A stretch of DNA of 45,318 nucleotides from positions 1 through 45,318 of the forward strand of contig JBBCJI010000025.1 in assembly GCA_037190845.1 (NCBI GenBank). The letters run 5' to 3'. Positions 1 through 9,540 of the stretch are shown piece by piece. This DNA comes from JBEBVQ01 sp037190845. Its GTDB lineage: Bacteria > Bacteroidota > Bacteroidia > Chitinophagales > Chitinophagaceae. Position 1 is the stretch's first letter. Each line of letters begins with the position of its first letter. The position numbers and the translations under genes are program-made. The notes under the pieces were generated by a model. It worked only from the letters and a program-made list of their open reading frames with translations. It was not told the origin of the DNA and did no database searches.

Positions 1-220
1 CCTGTTTAAAATTTAGTCAGATCATGATTTGTACGAGTGGAAACATCCCCCTTCCCCCTTCGAAGGGGGAATTTGCACCGTTCTTTTGTCATAGCACTAC
101 TGAAGAATGGACTGATCGTCTCCCTTTGCGCGCCGAAGCCATAGCGCAGGCAGGCTGAGGGGAGCATATGAGGGGTGTAGGGCATTAATATATTTTTACT
201 AATCATTTTTAAATAGGCTC
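1..220 (-). mobile_element. MITE copy 1 (3 bp short at the window edge)
   Basis: This is a 220-bp non-coding element, near-identical in reverse complement to 41002-41225 (roughly 93-95% by eye). Its right terminus reads ATTTTTAAATAGGCTC and its left terminus begins CCTGTTTAAAAT, which are inverted terminal repeats of the form GA(G/T)CCTGTTTAAAAT. The outermost three bases lie outside the window. The trinucleotide TAA at 221-223 would be one half of a 3-bp TNA target duplication. It has no transposase ORF. The termini and target preference resemble IS5-superfamily elements; that assignment is an inference. Confidence 0.75.
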
Positions 221-228
221 TAAGTAGC

Positions 229-759
229 ATGAAAAGAAATCTCCTTGCAGCGGTCGCTATAATTGCCGGCATACTGCTCATCATACTTCCCGGCTGCAAA
301 ACGATCCCAAAAGGTGTAAAAGCGGTAAAACCGTTTGACCCGGCAAAATACATGGGTCGCTGGTATGAGATTGCACGAATGGACTTCCGCTTCGAACGGA
401 ACCTGGAACAGGTAACTGCGACCTATACGCTTCAGGAAAACGGGATAATCCGTGTGGATAACCGTGGTTATGACACGGTACAACGAAAATGGAAACAGAG
501 TATCGGCAGAGCCAAAGCATCTGGGACTCTGGATGAAGGCAAACTAAAAGTATCTTTCTTCGGTCCCTTTTATGCAGGCTATAATGTCATTGCCATTGAT
601 CCTGACTATCAGTATGCACTTATAGCTGGCAAAAACAGGAAATATCTATGGTTGCTTTCCCGGCAGAAGACCGTGCCTGAGGAAATACGTGAATCATACC
701 TCCGACTTGCCAGCCAGTACGGATACAACACAAAGCTTCTGGTCTGGCCGACACAATAA
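229..759 (+). CDS. blc: Outer-membrane lipocalin (Blc-like lipoprotein)
   Basis: A 176-residue lipocalin, the usual length of bacterial Blc. Residues 1-23 are a lipoprotein signal with lipobox L-P-G-C (Cys23). The lipocalin signature G-R-W-Y-E lies at residues 43-47, and the C-terminal half keeps the Blc-type pattern DPDYQYALI followed by YLWLLSR. Blc proteins are membrane-anchored lipocalins that bind lysophospholipids or fatty acids during envelope stress. The gene starts 8 bp after the end of a MITE and has no clear ribosome-binding site, so its transcription must come from within or beyond the element. It converges with the response regulator at 827. The family call is firm; the ligand is inferred. 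Confidence 0.88.
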   Translation: MKRNLLAAVAIIAGILLIILPGCKTIPKGVKAVKPFDPAKYMGRWYEIARMDFRFERNLEQVTATYTLQENGIIRVDNRGYDTVQRKWKQSIGRAKASGTLDEGKLKVSFFGPFYAGYNVIAIDPDYQYALIAGKNRKYLWLLSRQKTVPEEIRESYLRLASQYGYNTKLLVWPTQ

Positions 760-764
760 ATCCC

Positions 765-797
765 TTGCCGGCAATTCCCGTGACCGGCAATAAAACT
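765..797 (+). terminator. Hairpin between lipocalin and response regulator genes
   Basis: Seven-bp arms TTGCCGG (765-771) and CCGGCAA (784-790) are followed by TAAAACTGTTT. It lies between convergent genes and probably ends the lipocalin transcript. The T-tract is short and interrupted. Confidence 0.5.
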
Positions 798-826
798 GTT
801 TATCCGGAGCGTACAGATTATAAACA

Positions 827-1468
827 TTATGTGTTGATGAGCCCCAACTGTATTGCCTTACGCACCAGTCCGGCCACATTCTTCACACCCAGTTTGAAAA
901 AAATATTTATGCGGTGATTCTCTACCGTGCTGAGACTGAGAAACAGCTTTTTGCCGATTTGTGCACTTGTGTATTCGCTGGCTATAAGTTCGAGTATTTC
1001 CCGTTCCCGCTGAGTAAGCACCGGTACCATAGTTTCACCCGTACGAATTCTCGAAACCTCATGATGCATCTGCTCCCGCAACATCGGATCAACATACTGG
1101 CTACCCTTGTGCACAGCCTCAATAGCCTCGATCAGGGTAAACAGATCCGTACTTTTCAGCAGATATCCCCTTGCGCCGTTCAGAAACATATTACGTATGT
1201 GGAATGCCTGATTGAGATTAGTAAGTGCCAGTATACCTACCGAAGGATACTGGCCGGAGATAAACTTTGCCAGTTCGTCACCTTGCTTATCAGGCATCTG
1301 TATATCCAGCAGCAGTACGTCGGGCAGTTGTTTTTCGAGACTTTTCATGAGCTCACTACCATTCTTGCATACGTCACAGATAGTCACTTTCGGATGTCCC
1401 TCCAGTATGCGCTGGAGTCCTTCTGTTACAACATGGTGATCGTCTGCTATGGTAATTTTTATGGTCAT
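827..1468 (-). CDS. LuxR/NarL-family response regulator (module A)
   Basis: A 213-residue two-component response regulator. The N-terminal receiver domain has the acidic pair D9-D10, the phosphoacceptor D55 in LLLDIQMP, and the conserved K of YLLKS near residue 104. The C-terminal LuxR-type helix-turn-helix (about 148-210) carries LTQREREILELIA and STVENHR. Its start overlaps the end of the sensor kinase at 1465 by 4 bp, so the two are translationally coupled. It is paralogous to the regulator at 40199-40837 over its whole length. Targets are not visible; the divergent T9SS gene at 3655 is the obvious candidate. Confidence 0.93.
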   Translation of the reverse strand: MTIKITIADDHHVVTEGLQRILEGHPKVTICDVCKNGSELMKSLEKQLPDVLLLDIQMPDKQGDELAKFISGQYPSVGILALTNLNQAFHIRNMFLNGARGYLLKSTDLFTLIEAIEAVHKGSQYVDPMLREQMHHEVSRIRTGETMVPVLTQREREILELIASEYTSAQIGKKLFLSLSTVENHRINIFFKLGVKNVAGLVRKAIQLGLINT

Positions 1469-3414
1469 GCGGAAATTTTTTTCTGACTCTGTAAGTTGAA
1501 TTCAAAATAGGCTACTGTTCCCTTTCCCGGGGATGAGGTCAGAATGAACAAACCGTTCAGCTCATGTATCCGGTGCCTGATACTCTGCAGGCCCAGTCCG
1601 GCGTCCGGTGTATTTTCCGTATCCATACCCCGGCCGTTATCTTCTACGGTTACACTGAATATGTTGCCATGCTGGCTCAATTGTACGACTGCAAATGTGG
1701 CGTCTGCATGTTTAATAATATTCTGCACCAGCTCCTGGATGATACGATACACCGCCAGTTGAAAATTATTACTGAATTTATCAATAAATCCATAGTATTG
1801 AAAATCTATGCTCAGGTTTGGAGTTGCCGGTATGCTGCTGCAGAATATCCGGACGGCTTCGGGCAATCCGTGACGGAGCAATAGTTCAGGTATCAGATTG
1901 TGCGCGGTCTGCCGCACATCTTCCAGCGTATTATCCAGCAAACGCATGGCTTCATTATAATCTTTGGTATCCGCAAGGACCCCATAGCGTTTCTGTATCG
2001 TGGACAGGTACATTTTCAGTGTAGACAGAGAGCCTCCGATACCGTCGTGCAATTCACGCGCCATGCGCGTACGTTCTTTCTCCTCTCCCTCAGACATGGC
2101 GTGCCAGGCAGTTATTTCCTCCTGTTTCTTCTGCAGGCTTGTCCGGTAACGGTAAAATACAATGAAGAATATCAGCAACAACAGTGAGCCTCCGGAAATA
2201 CTTCCGATCAGTATATTCTTGCGGATTAATGTGGCACGCTGATTAACGATCGTAAGCTTTTTCTCCACAAGCTCCTTATCTTTCTTGGTTGTCTGGTATT
2301 TTACATCCATAAGATTGACAAAGCGCATTCTGTCCAGATTTACAAGACTATCCCGCAACTCATTGCCCATCCGCTCATAACGATAGGCTGCAGCATGTCT
2401 GCCTGTTGCATCATACACCGTGCCCATTATACTATAGATCTCTGCCAGCTCAGAGGGCATCTGCAGCTGTTGGGAAAGGGGTAATGCAATCTGCAGATAT
2501 TTGCCGGCGGAGTCATACTGATATATATCAGAATATACCCGTCCCAGCGCTATTGAAGCACGCATCCGGCCCATCGGATATTCCGTGTTTATGTGATATG
2601 CCTTCCGGTACTGGCTGATCGCTTGCGCATATGCTTTTTGCTCGTGGAATATACCACCTGCTACATAGTAAGCCTGCTGCACCAGAATGGATGATTGCTG
2701 GTCCTGAGCCATTGCTATTGCCCGGGAAACGGATTTCATAGCTGAGTCATAGTAACCTAATTTCTTGAGCGCTTCGGCTTCGTTGAGATAAAAATAAGGA
2801 AGCAACTGATGTTCACGCGCATGACGCATGGCATGCGCCTTACCCTGTTGCAGGTACTCCATACTTTTTTCGTACTCTTTCAGATAGCCCAATACGATGG
2901 TCACGTTGTTGTACAGATGTGCATAGGGCTTACTGGTATCGGCCTGGGCTATTGCATGAAAAAAGTATTCCGCTGCTTCTTTATAAAGCCCCATGTAGGC
3001 ATAGTCGAGGGCTATGTTATTTTGTATCATTTCCACCAATGCCGTTTGTGAAGACGGCACCTTTCGTGCATACAGCAAAGCCTTTCTGAAATACTCAATG
3101 GCCGTGTCCGGCCTGCCCAGCTCGTCATACAGTGCTCCGTATGTCATCAGACTGTTAGCCATGCCCTTGTTATATTCAATATCCTGGCTCAGACGAAATG
3201 CTTTACGTAAAAGTACCCTGGCGCTGTCCGGCTGCTTGTAAATAAACATTACAGCAGAATCTATAATTATATGTATTTTATGAATGATCTCCTCATGCGT
3301 GCCAGTCATAACGGGATTCGTAATCGGATAACCACTACGCAATACCTTACTCTGCTCCTGGGCACTCACCCGGAACACAAAACATAAGGCAATTATTATC
3401 AGCCCGTTTCGCAT
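1465..3414 (-). CDS. TPR-type sensor histidine kinase (module A)
   Basis: A sensor kinase of about 649 residues, starting at ATG 3414, which begins a Sec signal peptide (MRNGLIIIALCFVF...SAQ). The frame opens further upstream only with TTG. The exported N-terminal region of about 350 residues consists of tetratricopeptide repeats and should be periplasmic. A single membrane helix near residue 400 (NILIGSISGGSLLLLIFFIV) is followed by a short coiled coil and a HisKA_3 domain with phospho-accepting His in RELHDGIGG. An HATPase domain follows, with N-box ELVQNIIKHA and G1 box VEDNGRGM. It signals to the LuxR-type regulator encoded next to it. It is a close paralogue of the kinase at 38239. The stimulus is unknown; a peptide or surface protein binding the TPR region is plausible. 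Confidence 0.92.
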   Translation of the reverse strand: MRNGLIIIALCFVFRVSAQEQSKVLRSGYPITNPVMTGTHEEIIHKIHIIIDSAVMFIYKQPDSARVLLRKAFRLSQDIEYNKGMANSLMTYGALYDELGRPDTAIEYFRKALLYARKVPSSQTALVEMIQNNIALDYAYMGLYKEAAEYFFHAIAQADTSKPYAHLYNNVTIVLGYLKEYEKSMEYLQQGKAHAMRHAREHQLLPYFYLNEAEALKKLGYYDSAMKSVSRAIAMAQDQQSSILVQQAYYVAGGIFHEQKAYAQAISQYRKAYHINTEYPMGRMRASIALGRVYSDIYQYDSAGKYLQIALPLSQQLQMPSELAEIYSIMGTVYDATGRHAAAYRYERMGNELRDSLVNLDRMRFVNLMDVKYQTTKKDKELVEKKLTIVNQRATLIRKNILIGSISGGSLLLLIFFIVFYRYRTSLQKKQEEITAWHAMSEGEEKERTRMARELHDGIGGSLSTLKMYLSTIQKRYGVLADTKDYNEAMRLLDNTLEDVRQTAHNLIPELLLRHGLPEAVRIFCSSIPATPNLSIDFQYYGFIDKFSNNFQLAVYRIIQELVQNIIKHADATFAVVQLSQHGNIFSVTVEDNGRGMDTENTPDAGLGLQSIRHRIHELNGLFILTSSPGKGTVAYFEFNLQSQKKISA

Positions 3415-3569
3415 GCTTAAGATTGACCGGCAACAGTTTTTCAAGTCATAAAAGCCCTGTCGGCATCATGTTTAAGCAATTTATAAAAAAATTACGCTAA
3501 ACGGACCTCCATCCCTGTACCCGGTCCAAATTTAAGGGATACCCCTAGTCACCCAGTTTTCAGGTAAGA

Positions 3570-3577
3570 TAACTTTG
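3570..3577 (+). promoter_or_regulatory. Bacteroidota -7 box (TAACTTTG) for the T9SS gene at 3655
   Basis: TAACTTTG matches the TAnnTTTG consensus of the Bacteroidota primary sigma factor and ends 77 bp before the ATG. No TTTG lies 19 bp upstream, which would fit a promoter that needs an activator. A TACCCCTA motif at 3540-3547 lies 22 bp upstream. The equivalent gene in module B has its -7 box at almost the same distance. Confidence 0.5.
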
Positions 3578-3654
3578 TTACAACGGTTATGGGAAATATT
3601 ATTCCATGTAAAATAAACGCCGTAAAAAAATTGTAAACTAAAACTGATGAACTC

Positions 3655-5085
3655 ATGAGAAAAATTACACTGAATTTGGGGATTATCTTTACCCTACTGC
3701 TTGGGGTGGGCATATCCGGGGCATATGCACAATGTACACCATTGACGCTGCCTTACAATGAGGGCTTTCACAGCGCACCTACATTACCTTCCTGTGCACG
3801 GTCGGTAGACGGTGATGGAGATGGCGGAACATGGGGTGCACGTGATTTTTCATACACACCAGGAGACAATAACCCTGCCCTGGCCACCTGGAATGATAAT
3901 CCCGGCTCCGACAACTGGTACTATACACCACCATTAATGCTCCATCAGGATTCCCTGTACCAGTTGTATTTTGTCGTAAGGGGACACGGAAAGGGGCAGG
4001 TTCCCTTAAGTCTCGAAGTACGGTGGGGAGCCGACACATCACTGCCGGATTCTATGTACCGGAACCTGCCATTGTATAATAACCCATCCCTGCTTTTCCA
4101 GCATCCGGACTTTGATACGGTGATCGCCTACTTCAAACCCAGCCGTACCACTAGGTATTATATCGGCTTCCACGATAACAGCAACGCAACCAATTACGAA
4201 ATGATCATAGACACCATGTCTGTAGTAAAGGCAGAAAGCAACTCGCTGAATGATGTACAGATGGGCATCCCGCTGGCGCCGGTATCCAGCCAGTGCCCTA
4301 ACGATAATGATATCATAAAGGTTGTCGTAACGAATTCAGGAACCTTCAGCGTCAGTAATATCCCTGTAACGGTAAGCTATTCGGGTACAGCAAGCGGTTC
4401 CTGGAATGACACCATAGTTGGTCCGCTGGAAGCGGGCGAATCCGATACGCTTACTTTTAGCGGTATTGATTTTTCTGCCGCAGGTATGTATAATTTCCGC
4501 GCATTCACGGCCATGACCGGTGACGACAACAGGGGCAACGATACCGTACGTATTCCGTTTGAAGTGAAAGCGCTACCTGCTGCCGATAGCATAACCGCTA
4601 CCCTGACTTCGGAGGCCACATATATATTCAATGCGGTCAATGCAACAGATGTCCTCAATTATGAATGGGATTTCGGCGATGGTAATTCCAGCACCGACGA
4701 TATGGCGACACATACATATCTGGCCGCCGGCACATACACGGTCACGCTGGTCGTATCGAACAAATGCGGCAACGAGACGGTTACAAAAACGATTGAGGTA
4801 GAAGTAGACAATGATGATGATGAGACGGGGATAAGTAACTCATATATGAACGATATGCAGGTTTCCATTTTCCCTAATCCTGCCCGAGACATGGTAAACG
4901 TAATTGCCGCTGGCGAGATAGGAGGCATTACGGTATGCGACGGAGTTGGACGAGTAGTATATCATACCGGCCAGGTGTCCGGTAATCATTCGATTGCTAC
5001 CGGCCAGTGGGCCCAGGGATTGTACATAGTGAGCGTACATACCCAACAGGGGATTGCAATCCGCAAGTTGCAATTGGTAAAATAA
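3655..5085 (+). CDS. T9SS-sorted surface protein with PKD domain (module A)
   Basis: A 476-residue exported protein. A signal peptide ends near residue 25 (GAYAQ). Next come a jelly-roll-like region of about 170 residues (resembling 'choice-of-anchor' domains), a CARDB-like beta domain (about 200-305), and a PKD domain (about 315-385) with YEWDFGDGN and AAGTYTVTLVVSN. A C-terminal type A T9SS sorting domain follows (from about 395; IFPNPARDMVNV, ending KLQLVK). T9SS cargo is exported by the gliding-associated secretion machinery and attached to the cell surface or released. An acidic linker (DNDDDE) precedes the sorting domain. It is divergent from the sensor kinase and 100 bp upstream of a CHU_C protein; role likely adhesion or carbohydrate contact. 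Confidence 0.85.
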   Translation: MRKITLNLGIIFTLLLGVGISGAYAQCTPLTLPYNEGFHSAPTLPSCARSVDGDGDGGTWGARDFSYTPGDNNPALATWNDNPGSDNWYYTPPLMLHQDSLYQLYFVVRGHGKGQVPLSLEVRWGADTSLPDSMYRNLPLYNNPSLLFQHPDFDTVIAYFKPSRTTRYYIGFHDNSNATNYEMIIDTMSVVKAESNSLNDVQMGIPLAPVSSQCPNDNDIIKVVVTNSGTFSVSNIPVTVSYSGTASGSWNDTIVGPLEAGESDTLTFSGIDFSAAGMYNFRAFTAMTGDDNRGNDTVRIPFEVKALPAADSITATLTSEATYIFNAVNATDVLNYEWDFGDGNSSTDDMATHTYLAAGTYTVTLVVSNKCGNETVTKTIEVEVDNDDDETGISNSYMNDMQVSIFPNPARDMVNVIAAGEIGGITVCDGVGRVVYHTGQVSGNHSIATGQWAQGLYIVSVHTQQGIAIRKLQLVK

Positions 5086-5106
5086 GATAACCGGGGCTGG
5101 TATTCA

Positions 5107-5142
5107 ACAGGTGGCAGGGAAACAGTTCCTGCCACCTGTCTA
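5107..5142 (+). terminator. Stable hairpin between the T9SS gene and the CHU_C gene
   Basis: ACAGGTGGCAGG (from 5107) pairs with CCTGCCACCTGT (ending about 5140) across a short loop. No T-run follows, so it is as likely an mRNA-processing or partial termination structure as a full terminator. It overlaps the upstream extension of the next reading frame, which argues that translation starts downstream at 5186. Confidence 0.45.
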
Positions 5143-5185
5143 CCGGACAGGAGCATCCGGGATCACAATTAAAAAGTATTCGCTT

Positions 5186-7525
5186 GTGAAAAAAATAATA
5201 CACTATATCCTGTTGTTTGTTTTCTGCGCTCAGTGCGTAAGCGCCCAAAAGGAAAATAACGTGTGGGCATTTGCTACACGATGCGGACTTGATTTTAACA
5301 GTGGCGACCCGGTAATCCTGCTTACTAATATCAATACACTGGAAGGATCGGCAGCTATCAGTGATATCAATACCGGCAAACTACTGTTTTATACAGACGG
5401 AAACAGGGTATATACCCGGAATCATTCCGTAATGCCGAACGGCATACTTTTATCAACAGACATTGTCGGCCGGACTACGAGTACCACACAGGCAACTGCT
5501 ATTGCTTCAGTGCCGGGTAAATACGGTCAGTATTATGTTTTTTCACTCGAATCCGGCCCCTCAATACACAGCCGGCTGTTTTATAGTATTGTAGACATAC
5601 GACTGAATAATGGCTTAGGGGATATTGTCTCAGGTCAAAAGGCAGTCCTGTTAGACAGTGCATTAACCGAAAAAATGGCAGTCGTAAAGGGAAACAACTG
5701 TGATATCTGGTTGATGACCCGTTCATTGATTGCCAATGAATACAAGGCGTTCCACATAACAAATACAGGAATCAACACTACACCGGTCATATCCGTCATC
5801 GGTAACTGGTTGCCGCTCCTCAGCTACGGCATCGGCGAAATCATGTTCTCCAATGATGGCAGAAAGATGGTAGCAGGCTGCTCTCAGGCAGCAAGTATGG
5901 AAATCTACGATTTTGATGCAAACACAGGAATACTATCAAACGACATATACATATTTGCACAGGCTTATGGGATGGCATTTTCTCCTGACGATAGCAAGTT
6001 ATATATATCATTGGGAATCAGGAGTCAACCAGACATTTACCAGATGGATCTAACAGTCCCGACATTTACGGGCATAAACAATTCCCGTTTGCTGGTAGCA
6101 AGTCTGCCGCCAGGCAGTTTCCCGGTTTCATCACCCGGACTATGGAATCTAAAACTTGCCAGTAACGGAAAGATATATTTTGGAGCCGGACAGAATATGA
6201 GTGTGATCAATCAGCCCAACCTAGCGGGAACCGCCTGTGATCCGGCATATAACATCATTACCTTCCCCTCGGGGATGTCTCAATACCTGGGAATGCCCAA
6301 CCCTTCGGCAGCGCTGCCCTTCAGGTCGGCGTTTACACGTGTATGTGGCCGGGACAGTGTCATACTGCAGGCACTCGCAAGTGGAATCAATTATGTCTGG
6401 GATGATCAGGTATCCGGCGACGTGCGTACCATTACCCAATCAGGCTATTATGCAGTTACCTACCAGGTGGGATGTGAGGCATATATAGACAGCTTTTACG
6501 TACAGCTAAACACAGTATTTCCTGAGATTACGAACAGCCCCGCTTGTGCAAATACCCCCGAGGGTATGTTGGGCATGTATAACAACCCCGGGGATACAGC
6601 CGTTTATACATACACCTGGATGGACAGCAGCGGCCAGGTATTGCGTACAGCATCCGGCAATGCCGGCGACACCCTTACCGGGCTCTTTCCCGGGCTCTAT
6701 AAAGTGACCGTTACTAATCAGTCAGGTTGTGATTCGACATTTTTGCTCCGGGTACCTACTCTTCCTATTATTCCGGCCACCTTCCTGGCTGATACGGTTG
6801 CCTGTACCGGAGTACCCCTGCACTTTACCAACACATCGGGTGCAACCAAATGGTCCTGGAGCTTCGGGGACGGGTCAGGCATATCTGACGAATATAGTCC
6901 GGTGCATGTGTACAATAATGAGGGTGTTTATCATGCCGCATTATATACTGTAGCCGACAACGGCTGTACAGATACCGGCATGCAGATCATTCATGTGTAC
7001 AGCCTGAATCTCACACTAACGGCAAGTGATAGCATCATGAGCCGGAATAAAAGCGTAACACTGATCACGCAGGGCAATGATCATTATACCATAACGGCAT
7101 GGATGCCATCACCGCTATTTGTGGATCAGACCGCGAAGGAACAGGTAATATCGGTTGACTCAAATACCAGTATCATTGTTACTGCCGTTTCTGAAAAGGG
7201 ATGTCTGGATACCGCAACCCTGGTTTTATTAATGAATCCTGATCTCTTTCTGCCCTCCTCTTTTACCCCTAATGGCGACGGACGAAATGATTTTTTCCGG
7301 GTCATGCTTAGTATGGGTATACAACCTGTCAACATATCGTTGTCAATATTTGACCGATGGGGTAAGGAAGTATGGAGGGGTGAAGGCGCAACCACATATA
7401 CAGGATGGGATGGATTGGTAAACGGACACCCGGCGGAAATAGGTACTTATTATTACATACTGCAGGCAAAAATGGCGAATGGGGAAGATGTCATGCAAAA
7501 GGGAAATGTTATTCTTATTCGCTGA
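5186..7525 (+). CDS. Gliding motility-associated (CHU_C) surface protein (module A)
   Basis: About 779 residues from GTG 5186. This start was chosen because it opens a good signal peptide (VKKIIHYILLFVFCAQCVSAQ); the frame also extends upstream to GTG 5111 across a hairpin. The N-terminal ~400 residues form a propeller-like domain beginning WAFATRCGLDF and including TGKLLFYTDG. Ig-like and PKD segments follow (WSWSFGDGS near residue 560). The C-terminal CHU_C domain contains LFLPSSFTPNGDGRNDFFRV, then IFDRWGKEVW and WDG. CHU_C domains are T9SS sorting signals common on gliding-associated proteins. The protein is paralogous to 32099-34942, especially in the N-terminal domain. Function is unknown beyond surface location. 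Confidence 0.85.
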   Translation: MKKIIHYILLFVFCAQCVSAQKENNVWAFATRCGLDFNSGDPVILLTNINTLEGSAAISDINTGKLLFYTDGNRVYTRNHSVMPNGILLSTDIVGRTTSTTQATAIASVPGKYGQYYVFSLESGPSIHSRLFYSIVDIRLNNGLGDIVSGQKAVLLDSALTEKMAVVKGNNCDIWLMTRSLIANEYKAFHITNTGINTTPVISVIGNWLPLLSYGIGEIMFSNDGRKMVAGCSQAASMEIYDFDANTGILSNDIYIFAQAYGMAFSPDDSKLYISLGIRSQPDIYQMDLTVPTFTGINNSRLLVASLPPGSFPVSSPGLWNLKLASNGKIYFGAGQNMSVINQPNLAGTACDPAYNIITFPSGMSQYLGMPNPSAALPFRSAFTRVCGRDSVILQALASGINYVWDDQVSGDVRTITQSGYYAVTYQVGCEAYIDSFYVQLNTVFPEITNSPACANTPEGMLGMYNNPGDTAVYTYTWMDSSGQVLRTASGNAGDTLTGLFPGLYKVTVTNQSGCDSTFLLRVPTLPIIPATFLADTVACTGVPLHFTNTSGATKWSWSFGDGSGISDEYSPVHVYNNEGVYHAALYTVADNGCTDTGMQIIHVYSLNLTLTASDSIMSRNKSVTLITQGNDHYTITAWMPSPLFVDQTAKEQVISVDSNTSIIVTAVSEKGCLDTATLVLLMNPDLFLPSSFTPNGDGRNDFFRVMLSMGIQPVNISLSIFDRWGKEVWRGEGATTYTGWDGLVNGHPAEIGTYYYILQAKMANGEDVMQKGNVILIR

Positions 7526-7627
7526 TCCCCGGATTTTCTACATCTGTTTCACTGTATCATGAAAGCATCGGCCGGGACAAATTTATTTTTCCGGATCAAG
7601 GTATGATTCCGTCTGCCTGTAATGATG

Positions 7628-7669
7628 CAGGCTCAGCTACGACTTGTCCTGTCGGTAACTGAGCCTGCA
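7628..7669. terminator. Hairpin between convergent surface-protein genes
   Basis: GCAGGCTCAG and CTGAGCCTGC form 10-bp perfect arms between the plus-strand gene ending at 7525 and the minus-strand gene ending at 7756. It is a probable bidirectional transcript end. No further gene is seen in 7526-7755. Confidence 0.5.
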
Positions 7670-7755
7670 AAAATCCAAGATCATCAATGACATTATACTA
7701 AGCGCATCTTTTTATCCTTTCATATAAACTGACAGGATGGAGAAGAGCGGGAATA

Positions 7756-9378
7756 TCAGCGTTGTATCAGAACAGATGCCACTTCGGTCTTACCACCACC
7801 ATACTGTACCTGAAGAAAATATATTCCCGGAATAAATTCCGCAGTAGAAACCCGCAAACTATGTGTTTTATCCCCTGCAGGCATCACCTCTGCCACAACC
7901 CTTCCGGTTATATCCGTAATACGCACATTCATAAGCACATCATCACCTGCATCTACAGTGACGTAGGTGGATGCAGGATTAGGATAAAAGCGAAGATTTT
8001 GGTTTTGTGTAACTTTCTCCACATTCCCGGGGGTAGTGCCATCGTCAAATGTTTCATAAATGAACGAATACCGGTCATCTCCGCTAACGACGTCCCAGAA
8101 GCCACCCATATCCCATGTCTGAAACAGCACCTCCTTGATCCGGTCATGTTCATTATATTTAATGATCAGGCGATCTTCATTTTCCCAGGATGAACTCACA
8201 CTGTTCCATCCTTCATAGGTAATGGTAGTAATTGATTCAGTACCTGAAGTAGTGTACACATAAGTATATCTGCTGTCTTGCTCCCAGGCAGTTCCGTCCC
8301 AAGACTGTATTACAAGAGATGTAATATTGCCATTAGCATCATAAGTGTACGTCGATCGATCATCATTATCCCATACGGTCGTGAGCATGTTCCAGTCCTG
8401 TTCCAGCACCTGGGATACATGTTCCTGATCATAAGTATAATTAGTCCGGTAGTCATTTATCCAGCTAGTGGTAATATTATCCCAATCCTGGAATACTGAT
8501 GAAGTCCACTGGTTATTATCATACCCAAGTGTTTGCCGGCTGTCATTTTCCCAGACATTACCGGGAGTAACCCAATCCTGCATGAGAACCGTGGTCAAAT
8601 CATTACCTGCGAAAGTAAATACCTGTCTGTTTTTATTTTCCCAGGCAGAAGCTCCCGCATCCCATTCTGCCGCAAGACTCTGTGTTACGTTTTGTGCTGT
8701 GTTATAATCAAGTGATGTCCTGGTATCATTTTCCCAGAGTGCACCATCCCAATCCTGGCTCAGCAGCACGGTCATATTATTATTGTCCCACGTCAGTAAA
8801 CTCCGGTAATCTGCTTCCCAGGTTCCCCCGCTCCATACGTATGTAGTTGCGCTCTGCAACAATCCATTGCCGGCAAGCGAGGAGATATTCCTTCGTGTCG
8901 GATCACTGAATGATCCGGCACCACCATTCCATGCATATGCATTCAGCGAGTCGAATGTCATTGTTTTATACAACGGCAACATTAAATCCAACTCTGTCTT
9001 ATAAGAGGCCGGTTCCATCAGATTATACAACTGACCAAACAGAATAAATTTTGCATAATCAAAGTCCCTGCCACGTGTACCTGACCAGTAAATCCGTGAA
9101 GAATCGCCAGTTCCTATATATTGGGCTCCGTCAAATTCGTGTGTATAGAAAGCGATAAGCCGGGATGTTGTTACTGTGGGTTTTTGTGCACCGGCACGAG
9201 ACAAGGGTATAGGCGCCAGTGTCCCGTTTTTCATTGTAAATCTCTCTTTCACAGACGCTCCGAATCTGGCCTGCATTCCACTGATATCATGCAACTTGTG
9301 TTGCGCTTCTGCATGTATGCCCAATGAAAGTGCTAAAGCCAACATCCAGGCATGGCGGGGTAGTTTTATCTGTTTCAT
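7756..9378 (-). CDS. T9SS-sorted protein with tandem Trp/Asp repeats
   Basis: About 540 residues from ATG 9378, which begins a signal peptide (MKQIKLPRHAWMLALALSLG..AEAQ). The frame extends 21 codons upstream without a signal, so the inner start is preferred. Roughly residues 180-440 hold nine or ten tandem units of about 27 residues with the pattern Q-x-W-D-x(5)-W-x-N-D-x-R-x(4)-Y. The repeats are visible in the DNA as recurring CATTTTCCCAG. A type A sorting domain follows (NLRFYPNPASTYVTV to the end). The repeats resemble YD/RHS-type beta-hairpin repeats but I do not recognise a named family. It is probably an elongated surface or released protein. Confidence 0.75.
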   Translation of the reverse strand: MKQIKLPRHAWMLALALSLGIHAEAQHKLHDISGMQARFGASVKERFTMKNGTLAPIPLSRAGAQKPTVTTSRLIAFYTHEFDGAQYIGTGDSSRIYWSGTRGRDFDYAKFILFGQLYNLMEPASYKTELDLMLPLYKTMTFDSLNAYAWNGGAGSFSDPTRRNISSLAGNGLLQSATTYVWSGGTWEADYRSLLTWDNNNMTVLLSQDWDGALWENDTRTSLDYNTAQNVTQSLAAEWDAGASAWENKNRQVFTFAGNDLTTVLMQDWVTPGNVWENDSRQTLGYDNNQWTSSVFQDWDNITTSWINDYRTNYTYDQEHVSQVLEQDWNMLTTVWDNDDRSTYTYDANGNITSLVIQSWDGTAWEQDSRYTYVYTTSGTESITTITYEGWNSVSSSWENEDRLIIKYNEHDRIKEVLFQTWDMGGFWDVVSGDDRYSFIYETFDDGTTPGNVEKVTQNQNLRFYPNPASTYVTVDAGDDVLMNVRITDITGRVVAEVMPAGDKTHSLRVSTAEFIPGIYFLQVQYGGGKTEVASVLIQR

Positions 9379-9540
9379 AATTTGGTTTTGGGAACACAGA
9401 GAAAAATCATGCCGCAAATGGACAATAGCCTCCCTATCCAATCAGGATAATCAGGAGATGGAACAAGGATCGTGTTGAGGAATGTATATAAACTACTTAT
9501 CCCGGAGTATAGAGACTTCTTCCAGATTATAACCATCGCT

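Noticed and set aside
5111..5185. N-terminal extension of the CHU_C protein (GTG at 5111)
   Set aside because: It runs through a stable hairpin and would bury the signal peptide that starts at 5186.
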